Shown here: one piece after another, positions 8,721 through 18,491 of the stretch
Layout of the letters: each line of letters starts with the position of its first letter
Numbering within the stretch: position 1 is the stretch's first letter
Assembly: GCA_964390005.1 (NCBI GenBank)
Contig: CAYMGM010000001.1
Span: 671,217-735,216 of the forward strand
Source: CAYMGM01 sp964390005
GTDB lineage: Bacteria > Pseudomonadota > Alphaproteobacteria > UBA9219
DNA length: 64,000 nt
Direction: 5' to 3'
The notes under the pieces: generated by a model
What the model was told of the DNA's origin: nothing
Database searches by the model: none
The model's input: only the letters and a program-made list of their open reading frames with translations
Program-made: the position numbers and the translations under genes

Positions 8721-10067
8721 TTATTTCAGCGCGTAAAGCGTGCCGTCATCGGCAAGAGCATAAAGGACACCGCCAGCCGCCACAGGCGGGATAAAGAAAT
8801 GATCTGCCAATTCGAGATCGATCATTTTATCCCCGCGATCCGGCGTAAACGACACCAGATGGCCCATCGAGTTGGTCAACCACAAACGGTCGCCAGCCAG
8901 CAACGGCCCGTACCAGAAAAGAGGATCGGAATCCTTATCAGAAGGATCTTTCAGTTTCTGCAAATCGGCAATCCAAGCGATCCGGCCCGTCGCGCGCGTC
9001 AAGGCCACAAGCTGCCGGTCATTCGTCACAACGAAAACGGCATTCCCCGCCAGCGCCGGTGTGCACGTCCCGCCCAAATCGGCTTCCCATGCGCGGTCGC
9101 CCGACCGCATATCAATCGCCGCCATGCGGTCGCTGTGGCTGATCGCGTAAACGGTGCCATGATCGACAACGGGCAAGCCGCGAATATCGGGAATAGCGGG
9201 CAAAGCGCCGACTTGCGCCGTGGAAGCCAACATATCCGACCACGCCGCCCGGCCCGTCTGCGCGCGCAAATTAAAGATTTCGCCCGAGCTATATGTCACG
9301 ACGACATTGTCGCCATCAATGGCGGGAGACGAAGCCCCCATCAACGTCGCATTTTCGGCAATGCCGTTTTGTTTCCAAAGAAGATCGCCGTTTTTGATCG
9401 ACAAAGCATCGGTTTCGTTGTCAATGCGCACGACGAACAACCGCCCATCGGCGACCATCGGCGCCGCGCGGATCGGCACGTCAAGCATCTTGCGCCACAG
9501 AACATGGCCGTCCTTGCTGTCCAGCGCCAACACTTCGCCAAAGCCGGTCGTCACATAAAGAACGGTATCGGCAAAGGCCAAACCGCCGCCCATCGCCGAT
9601 CCGTCGCGATCTTTGGGGGTTGTGTCCATATGCCAAAGCCGGTCGCCATCGGCGACGGCAAAGGCCGAGACGCGGCCCCGCGCATCCAACGTAAAGACCT
9701 TCCCGCCCGCAATCACAGGCGTCGCGAGCAAACGATAATCGGCATTGGTGCCATGCCCGATATCGGCATGCCAAAGGACCTTGGGGCTGGCCGACAAAGC
9801 CGGATTCGGCGCGGCATGCTGAAGATTTCCGCCCGCCTGCGGCCAATCGGAGGCATGCGTCGCGACAGGCAAAGCCACCTTGAAATCTTCCAGCGAACGA
9901 TCAACCGTCGGTTTGTGTGACGTGTCTAAAACGGCCAGGCGCTTGCCAACCGGTTTGTTGTCGTCGTCGCTGCCGCCACCGAAAAGAGAATGGCATCCCG
10001 ACAGCGCAACGGCCATCATCGTCAGTAAAAGAAACGTCCGAGATGTCGTCGCTGCAAACTTTGCCAT
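8721..10067 (-). CDS. bamB: Outer-membrane assembly factor BamB (YfgL), lipoprotein
   Basis: The protein has 448 residues. A lipoprotein signal ends in the lipobox LSGC (Cys at about 25). The rest is a beta-propeller of PQQ-like repeats, seen as repeated W-x-A/G-D-L and G..A.D...G...W units (for example GRVSAFAVADGDRLW, GEVLALDSKDGHVLW, DRMAAIDMRSGDRAW). BamB is the periplasmic scaffold of the BAM complex that folds outer-membrane proteins. The YfgM-like gene lies 56 nt upstream on the same strand, matching the conserved yfgM-bamB order. Confidence 0.93.
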   Translation of the reverse strand: MAKFAATTSRTFLLLTMMAVALSGCHSLFGGGSDDDNKPVGKRLAVLDTSHKPTVDRSLEDFKVALPVATHASDWPQAGGNLQHAAPNPALSASPKVLWHADIGHGTNADYRLLATPVIAGGKVFTLDARGRVSAFAVADGDRLWHMDTTPKDRDGSAMGGGLAFADTVLYVTTGFGEVLALDSKDGHVLWRKMLDVPIRAAPMVADGRLFVVRIDNETDALSIKNGDLLWKQNGIAENATLMGASSPAIDGDNVVVTYSSGEIFNLRAQTGRAAWSDMLASTAQVGALPAIPDIRGLPVVDHGTVYAISHSDRMAAIDMRSGDRAWEADLGGTCTPALAGNAVFVVTNDRQLVALTRATGRIAWIADLQKLKDPSDKDSDPLFWYGPLLAGDRLWLTNSMGHLVSFTPDRGDKMIDLELADHFFIPPVAAGGVLYALADDGTLYALK

Positions 10068-10123
10068 AAGTGCCTCGTCTGTGCCGTTGAAATGCCGTTG
10101 CGTCTAGAAAAACAAACGGACCG

Positions 10124-10777
10124 TTATTTTGTCTGCGCGATCCAGCCAGCCATATCCCGCGCGCGCGCGATCAAAGCTGCTGGCCCCTGCTCGGTTGCCA
10201 AACGCTCAAAAATTTGCTGCGCTTCATCTTTGTGCCCGGCTTTCAGCGTCAGATACCCCGTATATTCACGCGCCATCTGCCCCCAAACGGGATCCGTCTG
10301 CAACGGCGTCAAACGCGCAATCAAGGCCGCCGGATCGCCAGCGTCCATTTGCGATTGAACGTACAGCAAGTCGCCATAGTGACGGTAAACAGCCTCGGAC
10401 ACGTTTTTATCGTTTGCCAGCGCATCGTACAAAGCCGAAGCCTTGGCCACATCGCCTTCGTCAAAAGCCTGTGCGGCCCCTTGCAAATAACCCAGAACGG
10501 CAGGGCCGGGCGTTTTCGCCTCGCGGCCCAGCTTGGCCAGCGCGTCGATACGCTGCTGGGGCGAAAGCGACAGATCATTGGCAGCGGTCATCAAGGTGTC
10601 CGTATCGGTTTGCTGGACCTGCGTGACATGCGCACGCCATGCGACGCCCGCCCCGGTCGCCAAAACAATGGCCAAAACCGCGGCAATAATGGTGGGGCCA
10701 AACTTTTTCCAAAGCTCTTCATAACGCTGGCGCTGGAGATCGGCTTCAATTTCTTGTAACAGGCTTGAATCAGTCAT
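10124..10777 (-). CDS. YfgM-like membrane-anchored TPR protein
   Basis: A 217-residue protein with a short cytoplasmic N-terminus rich in E, Q and R, one membrane helix at about residues 28-48, and a periplasmic TPR-like alpha-helical domain. This matches the YfgM/TPR_21 family, an ancillary SecYEG subunit linking translocation to periplasmic chaperones. Gene order (then bamB, then der) agrees with the enterobacterial yfgM-bamB-der arrangement. ATG 10777 was chosen because the protein family begins with such a helix; the frame runs 25 residues further upstream without support. Divergent from nagA across a 138-nt promoter region. Confidence 0.82.
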   Translation of the reverse strand: MTDSSLLQEIEADLQRQRYEELWKKFGPTIIAAVLAIVLATGAGVAWRAHVTQVQQTDTDTLMTAANDLSLSPQQRIDALAKLGREAKTPGPAVLGYLQGAAQAFDEGDVAKASALYDALANDKNVSEAVYRHYGDLLYVQSQMDAGDPAALIARLTPLQTDPVWGQMAREYTGYLTLKAGHKDEAQQIFERLATEQGPAALIARARDMAGWIAQTK

Positions 10778-10915
10778 AGTTTGATCGCATTCCCCCAAAG
10801 GGTTGGAGCCTCCGCCCAAGCGAAGACCTGAAAGTTCTATCGGAAAAGTCATAATGAAGACCGAAGCCTATGGCAAGCCTCCCGTCCCGTCAGCCTTTTT
10901 ATGGAAAGTTTTCAA

Positions 10916-12073
10916 ATGTCTCCCTCGCCTCTTTTAGCCCTTACAGACGCCCTGTTATTTGACGGCACGCGCCTGATACGGGACAAAACCCTTGTTCTAA
11001 AAGGCGATAAAATTGAGGCTTTGGCCGACAAAGACGCCGTGCCCGCCGAAGCCCGCCGTCTTTCTTGCCCCGATTCGCTTATCACGCCGGGACTTATTGA
11101 TATTCAGGTCAACGGCGGCGGGAATTTTTTGCTCAACACGGCCCCCGATTCGATAGCCGAGATCGTTCACGCGCATCAAAGTCGTGGCACGGCCCATATT
11201 TGCCCGACCTGCGTTTCGGATACACCTGATATCGTTCACGCCGTTTTGAAAGCTTTTCGCGCAGCAAAAAAGGCAGGCTTACCGGGCCTTTTAGGCCTGC
11301 ACATCGAAGGCCCGCATCTCAGCCCCGGCATCAGCGGCATTCATGATGAAAACAATCTGCGCCCGATGACGGCAAAAGATCTCGAAACATACCGGCCCCA
11401 AGCAGACGAGACGATCCTTCTGACGTTCTCGCCTGACCAAGTCACAACGGATTATATTCGCGCTTTGACGGCCAGCGGTCTTTTCATGAGCATCGGCCAC
11501 ACCAAAGCGCCAGAAGCGGCGATCCGCGCGGCGCTGGCCGCGGGAGCCACAGGCTTTACGCATCTCTACAACCGCATGGGAGCGATGACAGCCCGCGTGC
11601 CGGGCCCGGCAGGCGTGGCGTTGGATGATCGTGCGAGCTGGTGCGGTCTGATCGCCGATGCGCGGCACGTCGCGCCTGAAATGGTGCGCTTGGCCTTTCG
11701 CGCCAAACCGCAAGACAAAATTATTTTGGTCAGCGACGCTATGCCGCCAGCAGGCGCCGACGTCCCGCGCCCCTATCAACTGGGGCAACGAACCGTTGTC
11801 GTCGAAGATCGTGTTTGCCGCGCCGAAGACGGCACGCTGGCCGGGCCCGCCTTAACATTGGCCGAGATTATCCCCATCGCCATTCATGAGATCGGTCTGC
11901 CTGCCGAGGCTGTTTTAGCCGCGGCCACAGCGAACCCAGCGGCTTTTCTGCGCCTGACAGAGAAAGGATATGGTCATCTTGCCCCCGGTGCACGCGCAGA
12001 CCTTAGCTTTTTCGATCATCTCTTTGCGCCCAAGGGATTGTGGATGGCTGGGCAACAAGTCATGGAAAGATAG
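10916..12073 (+). CDS. nagA: N-acetylglucosamine-6-phosphate deacetylase
   Basis: A 385-residue amidohydrolase that removes acetate from GlcNAc-6-phosphate in amino-sugar and cell-wall recycling. Visible metal and catalytic motifs are HIEGPHL (Glu and His ligands), SIGHTKA and THLYNRMGAM (His ligands), and VSDAMPPAG (catalytic Asp). ATG 10916 is preferred over ATG 10901 because GGAAAG sits 7 nt before it. The gene stands alone, followed by a strong terminator; no nagB or PTS gene is adjacent. Confidence 0.92.
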   Translation: MSPSPLLALTDALLFDGTRLIRDKTLVLKGDKIEALADKDAVPAEARRLSCPDSLITPGLIDIQVNGGGNFLLNTAPDSIAEIVHAHQSRGTAHICPTCVSDTPDIVHAVLKAFRAAKKAGLPGLLGLHIEGPHLSPGISGIHDENNLRPMTAKDLETYRPQADETILLTFSPDQVTTDYIRALTASGLFMSIGHTKAPEAAIRAALAAGATGFTHLYNRMGAMTARVPGPAGVALDDRASWCGLIADARHVAPEMVRLAFRAKPQDKIILVSDAMPPAGADVPRPYQLGQRTVVVEDRVCRAEDGTLAGPALTLAEIIPIAIHEIGLPAEAVLAAATANPAAFLRLTEKGYGHLAPGARADLSFFDHLFAPKGLWMAGQQVMER

Positions 12074-12093
12074 GTGCCTGCCGCTAACGGCAT

Positions 12094-12126
12094 AAAAAAG
12101 GCGGATAGAAAACCATCCGCCTTTTT
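12094..12126. terminator. Bidirectional intrinsic terminator
   Basis: A 12-bp stem (AAAAAGGCGGAT with its complement, ending TTTTT) lies between the convergent nagA and the Cys-rich secreted protein gene. Confidence 0.85.
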
Positions 12127-12146
12127 AAATGGGCTTTCGGTAAAAA

Positions 12147-13418
12147 CTAATGCCCCATCTGTGCATTCAACTGTGCATACCACTGATCGCAAATAGAATT
12201 ACAATTTGTGATCGAGTTGTTCAACGTATTCATTTTATCTTTCGCGGCTTCGCATTGTCCTAGACTGACCAAAGTGTCAATTTCCGAATTCGCGGCAATA
12301 ATAGCCATCGCAATACCCGTCACCGTGCTAGGCGCCGCATTGCCATAAGCAACGCAGGCTGGCGAGATTGGAATCTCGGAAGGAACGCTGCAGGAATTGA
12401 CGGTTTGCTGGTCAGAGGAATCGCCGGGACAATAGCAATCATGTTGATTGCTGAAATCACAACGAATGTTGCAGGTGCTGTCAGGACGAGCCCCGCTTGT
12501 CCGCCATGAAGATGCCGACCAGCCCGGATAACTCGCCTCACCATTTCCTGCCGTTGCATTCAAAGCAAAAGTCTCGGTCCAGCTATGCCATTCTTTTTCA
12601 CAGGTTGAACCTTCGTCGCAGCAATAATCCTCAGATTTATTTTCGCATTCCTCGTGTGAGTTTGGCGAACATATTTGACCACATTCAAAGAAAAAACAGT
12701 AATCCTGACACGTCGGCGGATCGTCAACAGTATGACATTCTGTCCAATAGCGCGTACAGGTTTTCCAACACTTATACTGTTTGTATTCTTTATAGCACTC
12801 ATCCGTAATAGAATCGTTATACGTCCCCGTTGAAGGCCAGGTATAGCCAGTAGGATAGTATGGCAGAGTAACAGAGTGATATCGATCGCCTCGGTCTCCC
12901 ATATCCGACCTCATCGAGGTTGGCCCGATCGCTTGGTCCAGCGTTGTTGGAAAAGAGCAGGTCAAAAGCGTAAGCCCAGGAGGCGCGTTCGCAATAACAG
13001 CATTCCATTCCGCAGCCGAATTAAAGGGGATAAAATAGTCCAACCAATTGCCTTCGTTGCTTTTCACATAACGACAACGCCCATGTACATAAATAGGGGT
13101 CCAAGTTAGACGTAACCGAGCATTTAGACGAACGCCACCTTCGCCTCTTCTACCAATAAACTCTGAACCATTGTGATTAATATCATAGACTTGGAAACAA
13201 GCGCCGCCCCCGCCGGTTACCTGCGTGCAAACTCCATTTGTATAATTTGAGCACGTCCCCCCAAGGCTTAAAAGATAGCTGATATATGTGGTTGCAGACG
13301 ACGAAGCCTGGATAGTCGACGGCTCTAACAAGCAGACAGGAGGGCCCGCTGTTGCCGTCTCTACCCTAAGTAAAAACGCCAACACCAGCGCAGCACAAAA
13401 AAGAAAAGGCGTTTTCAT
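12147..13418 (-). CDS. Cys-rich secreted protein of unknown function
   Basis: The protein has 423 residues and a clear signal peptide (MKTPFLFCAALVLAFLL...ATAG). ATG 13418 is preceded by AGGAG at 7 nt; a slightly longer frame lacks this. The mature protein is unusually rich in cysteine. The densest stretch, about residues 215-285, includes CWKTC, CQDYC, CGQIC and YCCDEGSTC patterns with many aromatic and charged residues; it resembles an EGF/knottin-like disulphide domain. The C-terminal 70 residues are helical with three more Cys. I recognise no family. Codon use and GC look slightly lower than the neighbours. Export and oxidative folding are inferred; function is unknown. Confidence 0.65.
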   Translation of the reverse strand: MKTPFLFCAALVLAFLLRVETATAGPPVCLLEPSTIQASSSATTYISYLLSLGGTCSNYTNGVCTQVTGGGGACFQVYDINHNGSEFIGRRGEGGVRLNARLRLTWTPIYVHGRCRYVKSNEGNWLDYFIPFNSAAEWNAVIANAPPGLTLLTCSFPTTLDQAIGPTSMRSDMGDRGDRYHSVTLPYYPTGYTWPSTGTYNDSITDECYKEYKQYKCWKTCTRYWTECHTVDDPPTCQDYCFFFECGQICSPNSHEECENKSEDYCCDEGSTCEKEWHSWTETFALNATAGNGEASYPGWSASSWRTSGARPDSTCNIRCDFSNQHDCYCPGDSSDQQTVNSCSVPSEIPISPACVAYGNAAPSTVTGIAMAIIAANSEIDTLVSLGQCEAAKDKMNTLNNSITNCNSICDQWYAQLNAQMGH

Positions 13419-13568
13419 CGTCGTCTCCTGTCGGTCAAACAACCCCAAGGATAAGTATCGCGCGACAAAGCTAAAGACCGGTTAATTCTTTTTCAAGAAA
13501 GAGAACCTAGCAGATTGAGATATCTACAATTTATTCTAAATCCGGCTCAAAGTTATGGCGGTTTCGGC

Positions 13569-15407
13569 TTACAGAGCGGCGCGCATCTCTTCCAGTTCAA
13601 GCCAACGCGTCTCGGCTTGTTCCAAGGCCTGCCGGGCTTTTTGCAAACGGGTGGAATAGCGATCAAAAGCGGCCGCATCCGTTACATAAAGGTCATGATC
13701 GGCCAATTTGTCCTCTAAATCGACGATTTCACTCCCCAAAGCGTCAATACGCGCGGGCAAGCCGTCCAATTCGTACTGAATCTTATAGGAAAGGCGCTTT
13801 TCGGGCGTCTTTTCCACTTTGTCGCTTGCCGCGCTGGGCTTGTCATTGGCCTCAGCGCGTTTATCTGCTGCCGGTTCCGCGCTGGCGCGGCGCTGCGCCA
13901 GATAATCCTGATACCCGCCAATAACGGCCCGCACCTGCCCATCGCCTTCAAACGCCAGAATCTTTGAAACGGTTTGATCCAAAAAATCGCGATCATGGCT
14001 GACAACCAAAAGCGTCCCCTTATAGGCCATCAGCATGTCTTCCAAACGATCGAGCGTATCCATATCCAGATCGTTTGTCGGCTCGTCCAAGATCAGCAAC
14101 GCCCCCGGATTGGCAAGAATACGCGCCAGCAACAACCTGTTCTTTTGCCCGCCCGATAAGGTGCTTACAGGGTGCTGCGCCAAGCGCGGATCAAACAAAA
14201 AATCTTTCAAATAGCCGTAAACATGGCGCGGTTTGCCCATGACATCGATATAATCGCTGCCGCTTGGGCTTAAAACCTGATGCAAGGTATGTGTGGGCTT
14301 TAGGTCTTTGCGAGTCTGATCGAAATATGAAAAAGGAAGGTCTTTGGCACGTTTGACGCTTCCTGTGTCGGGGGCAAGCTCGCCAAGCAGCAGTTTCAGA
14401 AAAGTCGTCTTGCCCGCGCCGTTTTTCCCGATGATCCCGATCCGGTCACCGCGCTGAATACGCAAATGAAACTTGTCCAAAATGGTTTTATCGCCCGTAA
14501 CGCCCGAAAAAACTTTCCCGACATTGTAAAAATTGGCGACAAGACGCGATGAGGCTTCAATCTCCTCGCCCGGCGTCAATTGGATTTTCGCCAGCATCCG
14601 CTCAAGTGCGCGTTTGTCGGACTTCAGACGATCCCGCTCGGCCTTCATCAGATCAAGGCGGCGGACATTGCGCTTACGCCGCGCTTTTACGCCGCGGCTG
14701 GCCCAATCGACCTCCATATCGAGGATCTTTTGACGATTGTGAAGTTCGCGTTCTTCTTGCTCCAGCAACAGTTGCGCCCATTCGTCAAACGCCGCATAGC
14801 CGCGCGGACAGATGCGCAGACGCCCCCGATCCAGCCAAAAAATCCTGTCCGTAAAGTTTTCAAGAAAACGCCGATCATGGCTGACGCAGATCACGGCCCC
14901 ACGCCACGAACGCAAGAAACCTTCAAGCCATTCGATGACATCCAAATCCATATGGTTTGTCGGCTCATCCAACAGCAAGATATCGGGATCTTCGACAAGC
15001 GCACGCGCCAAAGCCGTGCGCCGCAGCTGTCCGCCCGACAAGGAATCCAAATGATCGTCGGGATGCAGATGCATCGGCTCTAAAACTTTTTCGATTTTAT
15101 AATCGTGGCTGCCGTCCTTATTTTTCAGCGCTTCGAAGATAAAATCGCGTACCGTTTGCCCCGGGCGCGGCGTTATTTCTTGCTGGAGATAGCCGATATG
15201 CGTTCCTTGCAAAAGCCATCGCTCGCCTGCATCCAGATCGCATTTGCCCGTGATGATGTTCATCAGGGTCGTTTTGCCTGCGCCGTTTTTGCCGACAAGA
15301 CAAATCTTTTCGCCCGCGCGAATGGGAAACGACAGCCCTTCGAACAAGGGCTTGTCGCCAAAACGCACGCTCGCGTCCTTGACATCTAATAACAGCGTTC
15401 CAGCCAT
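13569..15407 (-). CDS. uup: ABC-F family ATPase, Uup-like
   Basis: A 612-residue soluble protein with two ABC domains and no membrane segment. Each has Walker A GKNGAGKTT, signature LSGGQ (LSGGQLRR and LSGGQKNR) and Walker B LLDEPTN. A C-terminal coiled coil (after about residue 530, rich in E, L, R, A) is the feature that places it with Uup. ABC-F proteins bind the ribosome or branched DNA; Uup is linked to transposon excision control and translation. ATG 15407 starts 14 nt after the mnmA stop, so the two genes probably form an operon. Confidence 0.88.
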   Translation of the reverse strand: MAGTLLLDVKDASVRFGDKPLFEGLSFPIRAGEKICLVGKNGAGKTTLMNIITGKCDLDAGERWLLQGTHIGYLQQEITPRPGQTVRDFIFEALKNKDGSHDYKIEKVLEPMHLHPDDHLDSLSGGQLRRTALARALVEDPDILLLDEPTNHMDLDVIEWLEGFLRSWRGAVICVSHDRRFLENFTDRIFWLDRGRLRICPRGYAAFDEWAQLLLEQEERELHNRQKILDMEVDWASRGVKARRKRNVRRLDLMKAERDRLKSDKRALERMLAKIQLTPGEEIEASSRLVANFYNVGKVFSGVTGDKTILDKFHLRIQRGDRIGIIGKNGAGKTTFLKLLLGELAPDTGSVKRAKDLPFSYFDQTRKDLKPTHTLHQVLSPSGSDYIDVMGKPRHVYGYLKDFLFDPRLAQHPVSTLSGGQKNRLLLARILANPGALLILDEPTNDLDMDTLDRLEDMLMAYKGTLLVVSHDRDFLDQTVSKILAFEGDGQVRAVIGGYQDYLAQRRASAEPAADKRAEANDKPSAASDKVEKTPEKRLSYKIQYELDGLPARIDALGSEIVDLEDKLADHDLYVTDAAAFDRYSTRLQKARQALEQAETRWLELEEMRAAL

Positions 15408-15421
15408 AATCCGCTTTTCTC

Positions 15422-16531
15422 TTATTCCTTGACAATCCAACCGCCCCCTAAAAGGCGCGCGCCATCATATAGAACACCGGCCTGCCCCGGCGCTAGGCCA
15501 TAAATCGGCGTCTCCAGCACAAGACGCGCTCCCTTCGCCTCCCCGGATGTCTCAAGCCCATATAATGTTGCAGGCATAGGTTTGTGCCGCGCGCGGAGCT
15601 GCGCTTCGACACGCATCCCCTCTGTTGGAAGATCCGATGGCAAAAGCCAGTTGACGTCCCGCAACAAAACCTCGCGCTGCGCCAGATGCGCGCGCGGGCC
15701 GACAACGACCTCGTTTTTGACCGGATCGAGGCTGATGACAAACAAAGGCGCGTTGTTTTGCCCAACGCGTGCCCCCAGCGCAAGCCCGCGTCGTTGCCCC
15801 ACGGTAAAATGAATAAGCCCTTCATGTTGGCCAAGCCGGTGCCCCTCTTCGTCGACGATAAAGCCAGGACGGGCCGCATCGGGCGCTTGCGCCAAAACTT
15901 CACGCCCATAATCGCCATCGGGAACAAAGCAAATGTCTTGACTGTCCTTTTTCTGCGCGACGGGAAGCCCCAGCGCCAAAGCCTTGGCGCGAACGTCGTC
16001 TTTCGACCATTGCCCCAACGGAAAATCGATAAAAGGAAGAGAATCGCGCGGCAAACCAAAAAGAAAATAACTTTGGTCCCGTTCGGCGGCCTCACCGCGA
16101 TAAAGAGCGCCCTGCCCGGCCTCGCCCGGCTCCCAAACGACGTAGTGGCCCGTGACCATGCCATCGGCGCCTAAAGCCGTACGCGCATACGCAAGCAGAT
16201 CGCCAAACTTGATATGGCGATTGCATAATGCGCAGGGGTTCGGCGTCAGACCTTTCCGATAGGAATCGGTAAAGGCAGCGCGCACATGGCAACGGAACGC
16301 TTCGCGCGCATCCATAACATGATATTCAAGACCCAAAAAAGACGCGACACGCGCGGCATCATCAACTGCCGACGACGCGGGATCGTCAAAAAGGCGCAGC
16401 GTCACGGCAACGACGTCGCATCCCTTTTCCTGCATCAAAGCCGCAGTGACGGCGCTATCGACACCGCCGGACAAAGCGACAGCCACGCGCCCAAAACGGC
16501 GGCTGGATGGCGCGCTTGAAGGTAATGTCAT
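15422..16531 (-). CDS. mnmA: tRNA-specific 2-thiouridylase MnmA
   Basis: A 369-residue enzyme that makes s2U34 in tRNAs for Glu, Gln and Lys. The PP-loop SGGVDS is at residues 21-26. The catalytic cysteine pair corresponds to Cys103 (in NPCALCN) and Cys201 (in QDICFVPDGDYG). The order and length match the family. It is followed at 14 nt by uup; dps lies 27 nt upstream on the same strand. Confidence 0.96.
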   Translation of the reverse strand: MTLPSSAPSSRRFGRVAVALSGGVDSAVTAALMQEKGCDVVAVTLRLFDDPASSAVDDAARVASFLGLEYHVMDAREAFRCHVRAAFTDSYRKGLTPNPCALCNRHIKFGDLLAYARTALGADGMVTGHYVVWEPGEAGQGALYRGEAAERDQSYFLFGLPRDSLPFIDFPLGQWSKDDVRAKALALGLPVAQKKDSQDICFVPDGDYGREVLAQAPDAARPGFIVDEEGHRLGQHEGLIHFTVGQRRGLALGARVGQNNAPLFVISLDPVKNEVVVGPRAHLAQREVLLRDVNWLLPSDLPTEGMRVEAQLRARHKPMPATLYGLETSGEAKGARLVLETPIYGLAPGQAGVLYDGARLLGGGWIVKE

Positions 16532-16558
16532 CTTCTTGTTTCTCCGTTTCGCGCGCGC

Positions 16559-17020
16559 TTAGCTTAGCATGCTGCGCAGCATCCATATGGCCTTTTCATG
16601 GAAAACCATACGACGCGTTAAAAGATCTTGCGTCGGGAAATCGCTTCCTTTGTTTAATTGCACCAAAATGTCACGGATCCGTTCGTTGAGTATTTGATGC
16701 GCGTTCAATAAATCCTCGACCATCGTCTGTGCGCACATCAGTTTTGTGCCAGCTTCTTTGATCGTGGCATTTTGTAAAAAGGAGTCCATGCTCCCATCCG
16801 GCATCAGCCCCAGCGCCCGAATTCGCTCGGCGATTTCATCGGCGGCTTCGATTAAAGCCATATAATGTTCTTTAAAAAGAATATGCAAATTATAAAAGCC
16901 GCACCCCACGATATTCCAGTGAAACCCATGCGTTTTGACCATAAGGACATAGGTATCGCTTAAAACACCGACCAGAAGTTGGGCCGTTTTTTTGGCGTCA
17001 ATCGCCTCTTCTTTAGCCAT
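16559..17020 (-). CDS. dps: Dps-family ferritin-like DNA-protection protein
   Basis: A 153-residue four-helix ferritin-like protein. The ferroxidase signature KTHGFHWNIVGCGF...LHILFKEHY...DEIAERIR is intact, giving the His, Asp and Glu ligands expected at the dimer interface. Dps dodecamers oxidise and store iron and shield DNA during stress. ATG 17020 has GAGG 6 nt upstream; the frame extends four residues further without a site. It lies directly upstream of mnmA on the same strand, separated by 27 nt. Confidence 0.93.
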   Translation of the reverse strand: MAKEEAIDAKKTAQLLVGVLSDTYVLMVKTHGFHWNIVGCGFYNLHILFKEHYMALIEAADEIAERIRALGLMPDGSMDSFLQNATIKEAGTKLMCAQTMVEDLLNAHQILNERIRDILVQLNKGSDFPTQDLLTRRMVFHEKAIWMLRSMLS

Positions 17021-17080
17021 CTTCAACCTCACGCGGCACGATAGATTTTAGAATCAGTCTAACATAAGAGAAGTTGTATC

Positions 17081-18292
17081 TCAATCCAGACAAGCAACCG
17101 CCTGCTGGATGCGTTGGCAGGCTTCCATCAAAGCTTCAAGCCCCGTCGCATAAGAAACGCGAAAATAAGGACTAAACCCAAACCCGGCCCCGGCGACGGC
17201 GGCGACCCCCTGTGTTTCAAGGAAGTACAAAACAACCTCTTGATCCGTTTGAAGAACCAAACCTTTTGGCGTTTTGCGCCCAATAAGACCAGCGCAGCAA
17301 GGATAGACGTAAAAGGCCCCTTCCGGGCAAGCGCAGGAAAGTCCGGGGATCGCATTCAGCGCCGCGACGACCTTGTTACGCCTTTCCTGAAAAGCCGTGC
17401 GTTGACGCGCCATAAAATCCTGTGGCCCCGTCAAGGCCGCCACAGCCGCCGCCTGACTGATTGAGCTGGGGTTGCTGGTTGAATGCCCCTGAATCTCAGC
17501 CATCTTTTTAATAAGCGGCGCAGGCCCCCCCGCATAGCCAATGCGCCAGCCCGTCATGTTATAGGCTTTCGAGACCCCATTGATGGTCAATGTCCGATCC
17601 AAAAGATCCGGCGCAACCTGTGCGATCGTACGAAACTGAAAATCATCATAGACGAGATGTTCGTACATATCGTCGGTCATCACCCATACATGGGGATGAC
17701 GTTTCAGCACTTCGGCAAAGGCTTTAAGCTCATCTGCTGTATAAGCGGCCCCTGATGGATTGCTGGGCGAATTCAAAATAAGCCACTTTGTCCGCGGCGT
17801 AATAGCCTTTTCCAACTCCTGCGGCTGCAGGCGGAACCCTTTGGCCGGATCGGTCGGAACGATAACCGGCGTTCCCTCGGCCAAAGCCACCATGTCAGGA
17901 TAAGAAACCCAATAGGGCGCCGGAATAATAACTTCGTCGCCGGGGCCCACGCTAGCAAGAATGGCGTTAAAGAGAACCTGCTTGCCGCCCGCCCCGACCG
18001 AAATTTGTGTTGGCCCATAAGAAAGACTGTTTTCACGGGCAAATTTTTGACAAATAGCTTCTTTTAGTTTGGGGGATCCATCGACGGCTGTGTATTTTGT
18101 CTCACCGCGCCGTATAGCCTCGATGGCCGCTTCTTTAATAAAGTCCGGTGTATCGAAATCGGGTTCTCCGGCTGCCAATCCAATCACATTTCGCCCTTCG
18201 GCCTTTAATTCAGCAGCACGGCGTGTCATTGCAAGCGTCGCCGATGGCGAGACATTGTTAAGACGTGGCGCAAAGAAGGGAGGATGTTCCAT
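17081..18292 (-). CDS. aatA: Aspartate aminotransferase, class I/II fold type I
   Basis: A 403-residue PLP enzyme of the aminotransferase I-gamma (AatA/AspB) type. It shows NSPSNPSGAAY in the substrate region, MTDDMYEHLVY, and the PLP lysine in VSKAYNMTGWRIGY. It interconverts aspartate and 2-oxoglutarate with oxaloacetate and glutamate; some members also use prephenate. ATG 18292 has GAGG 6 nt upstream and gives the usual N-terminus (RLNNVSPSATLAMT). ATG 18304 and a still longer frame are less likely. Divergent from the first chemoreceptor gene. Confidence 0.93.
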   Translation of the reverse strand: MEHPPFFAPRLNNVSPSATLAMTRRAAELKAEGRNVIGLAAGEPDFDTPDFIKEAAIEAIRRGETKYTAVDGSPKLKEAICQKFARENSLSYGPTQISVGAGGKQVLFNAILASVGPGDEVIIPAPYWVSYPDMVALAEGTPVIVPTDPAKGFRLQPQELEKAITPRTKWLILNSPSNPSGAAYTADELKAFAEVLKRHPHVWVMTDDMYEHLVYDDFQFRTIAQVAPDLLDRTLTINGVSKAYNMTGWRIGYAGGPAPLIKKMAEIQGHSTSNPSSISQAAAVAALTGPQDFMARQRTAFQERRNKVVAALNAIPGLSCACPEGAFYVYPCCAGLIGRKTPKGLVLQTDQEVVLYFLETQGVAAVAGAGFGFSPYFRVSYATGLEALMEACQRIQQAVACLD

Positions 18293-18491
18293 TGGGAGCC
18301 TCATGAACAGGTATTCTAGAACGCAGTCAAAAAACAGAGTCTGGGAGATTAATAAAAATGGAAACAACGCGCAAGATGGACAAAAAAGGAATTAACCATA
18401 TTACATTTCATCAAAAGATCGCGTATAAGGGGAAGGTGAATCGCATCTTCTCTATGCTCCCCTCCCGGACCTTAGATCAGGTTTTTCAGCC

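Noticed and set aside
13569..15407. Antibiotic-resistance ABC-F protein
   Set aside because: The C-terminal coiled coil and operon with mnmA fit housekeeping Uup; nothing suggests a resistance subtype.
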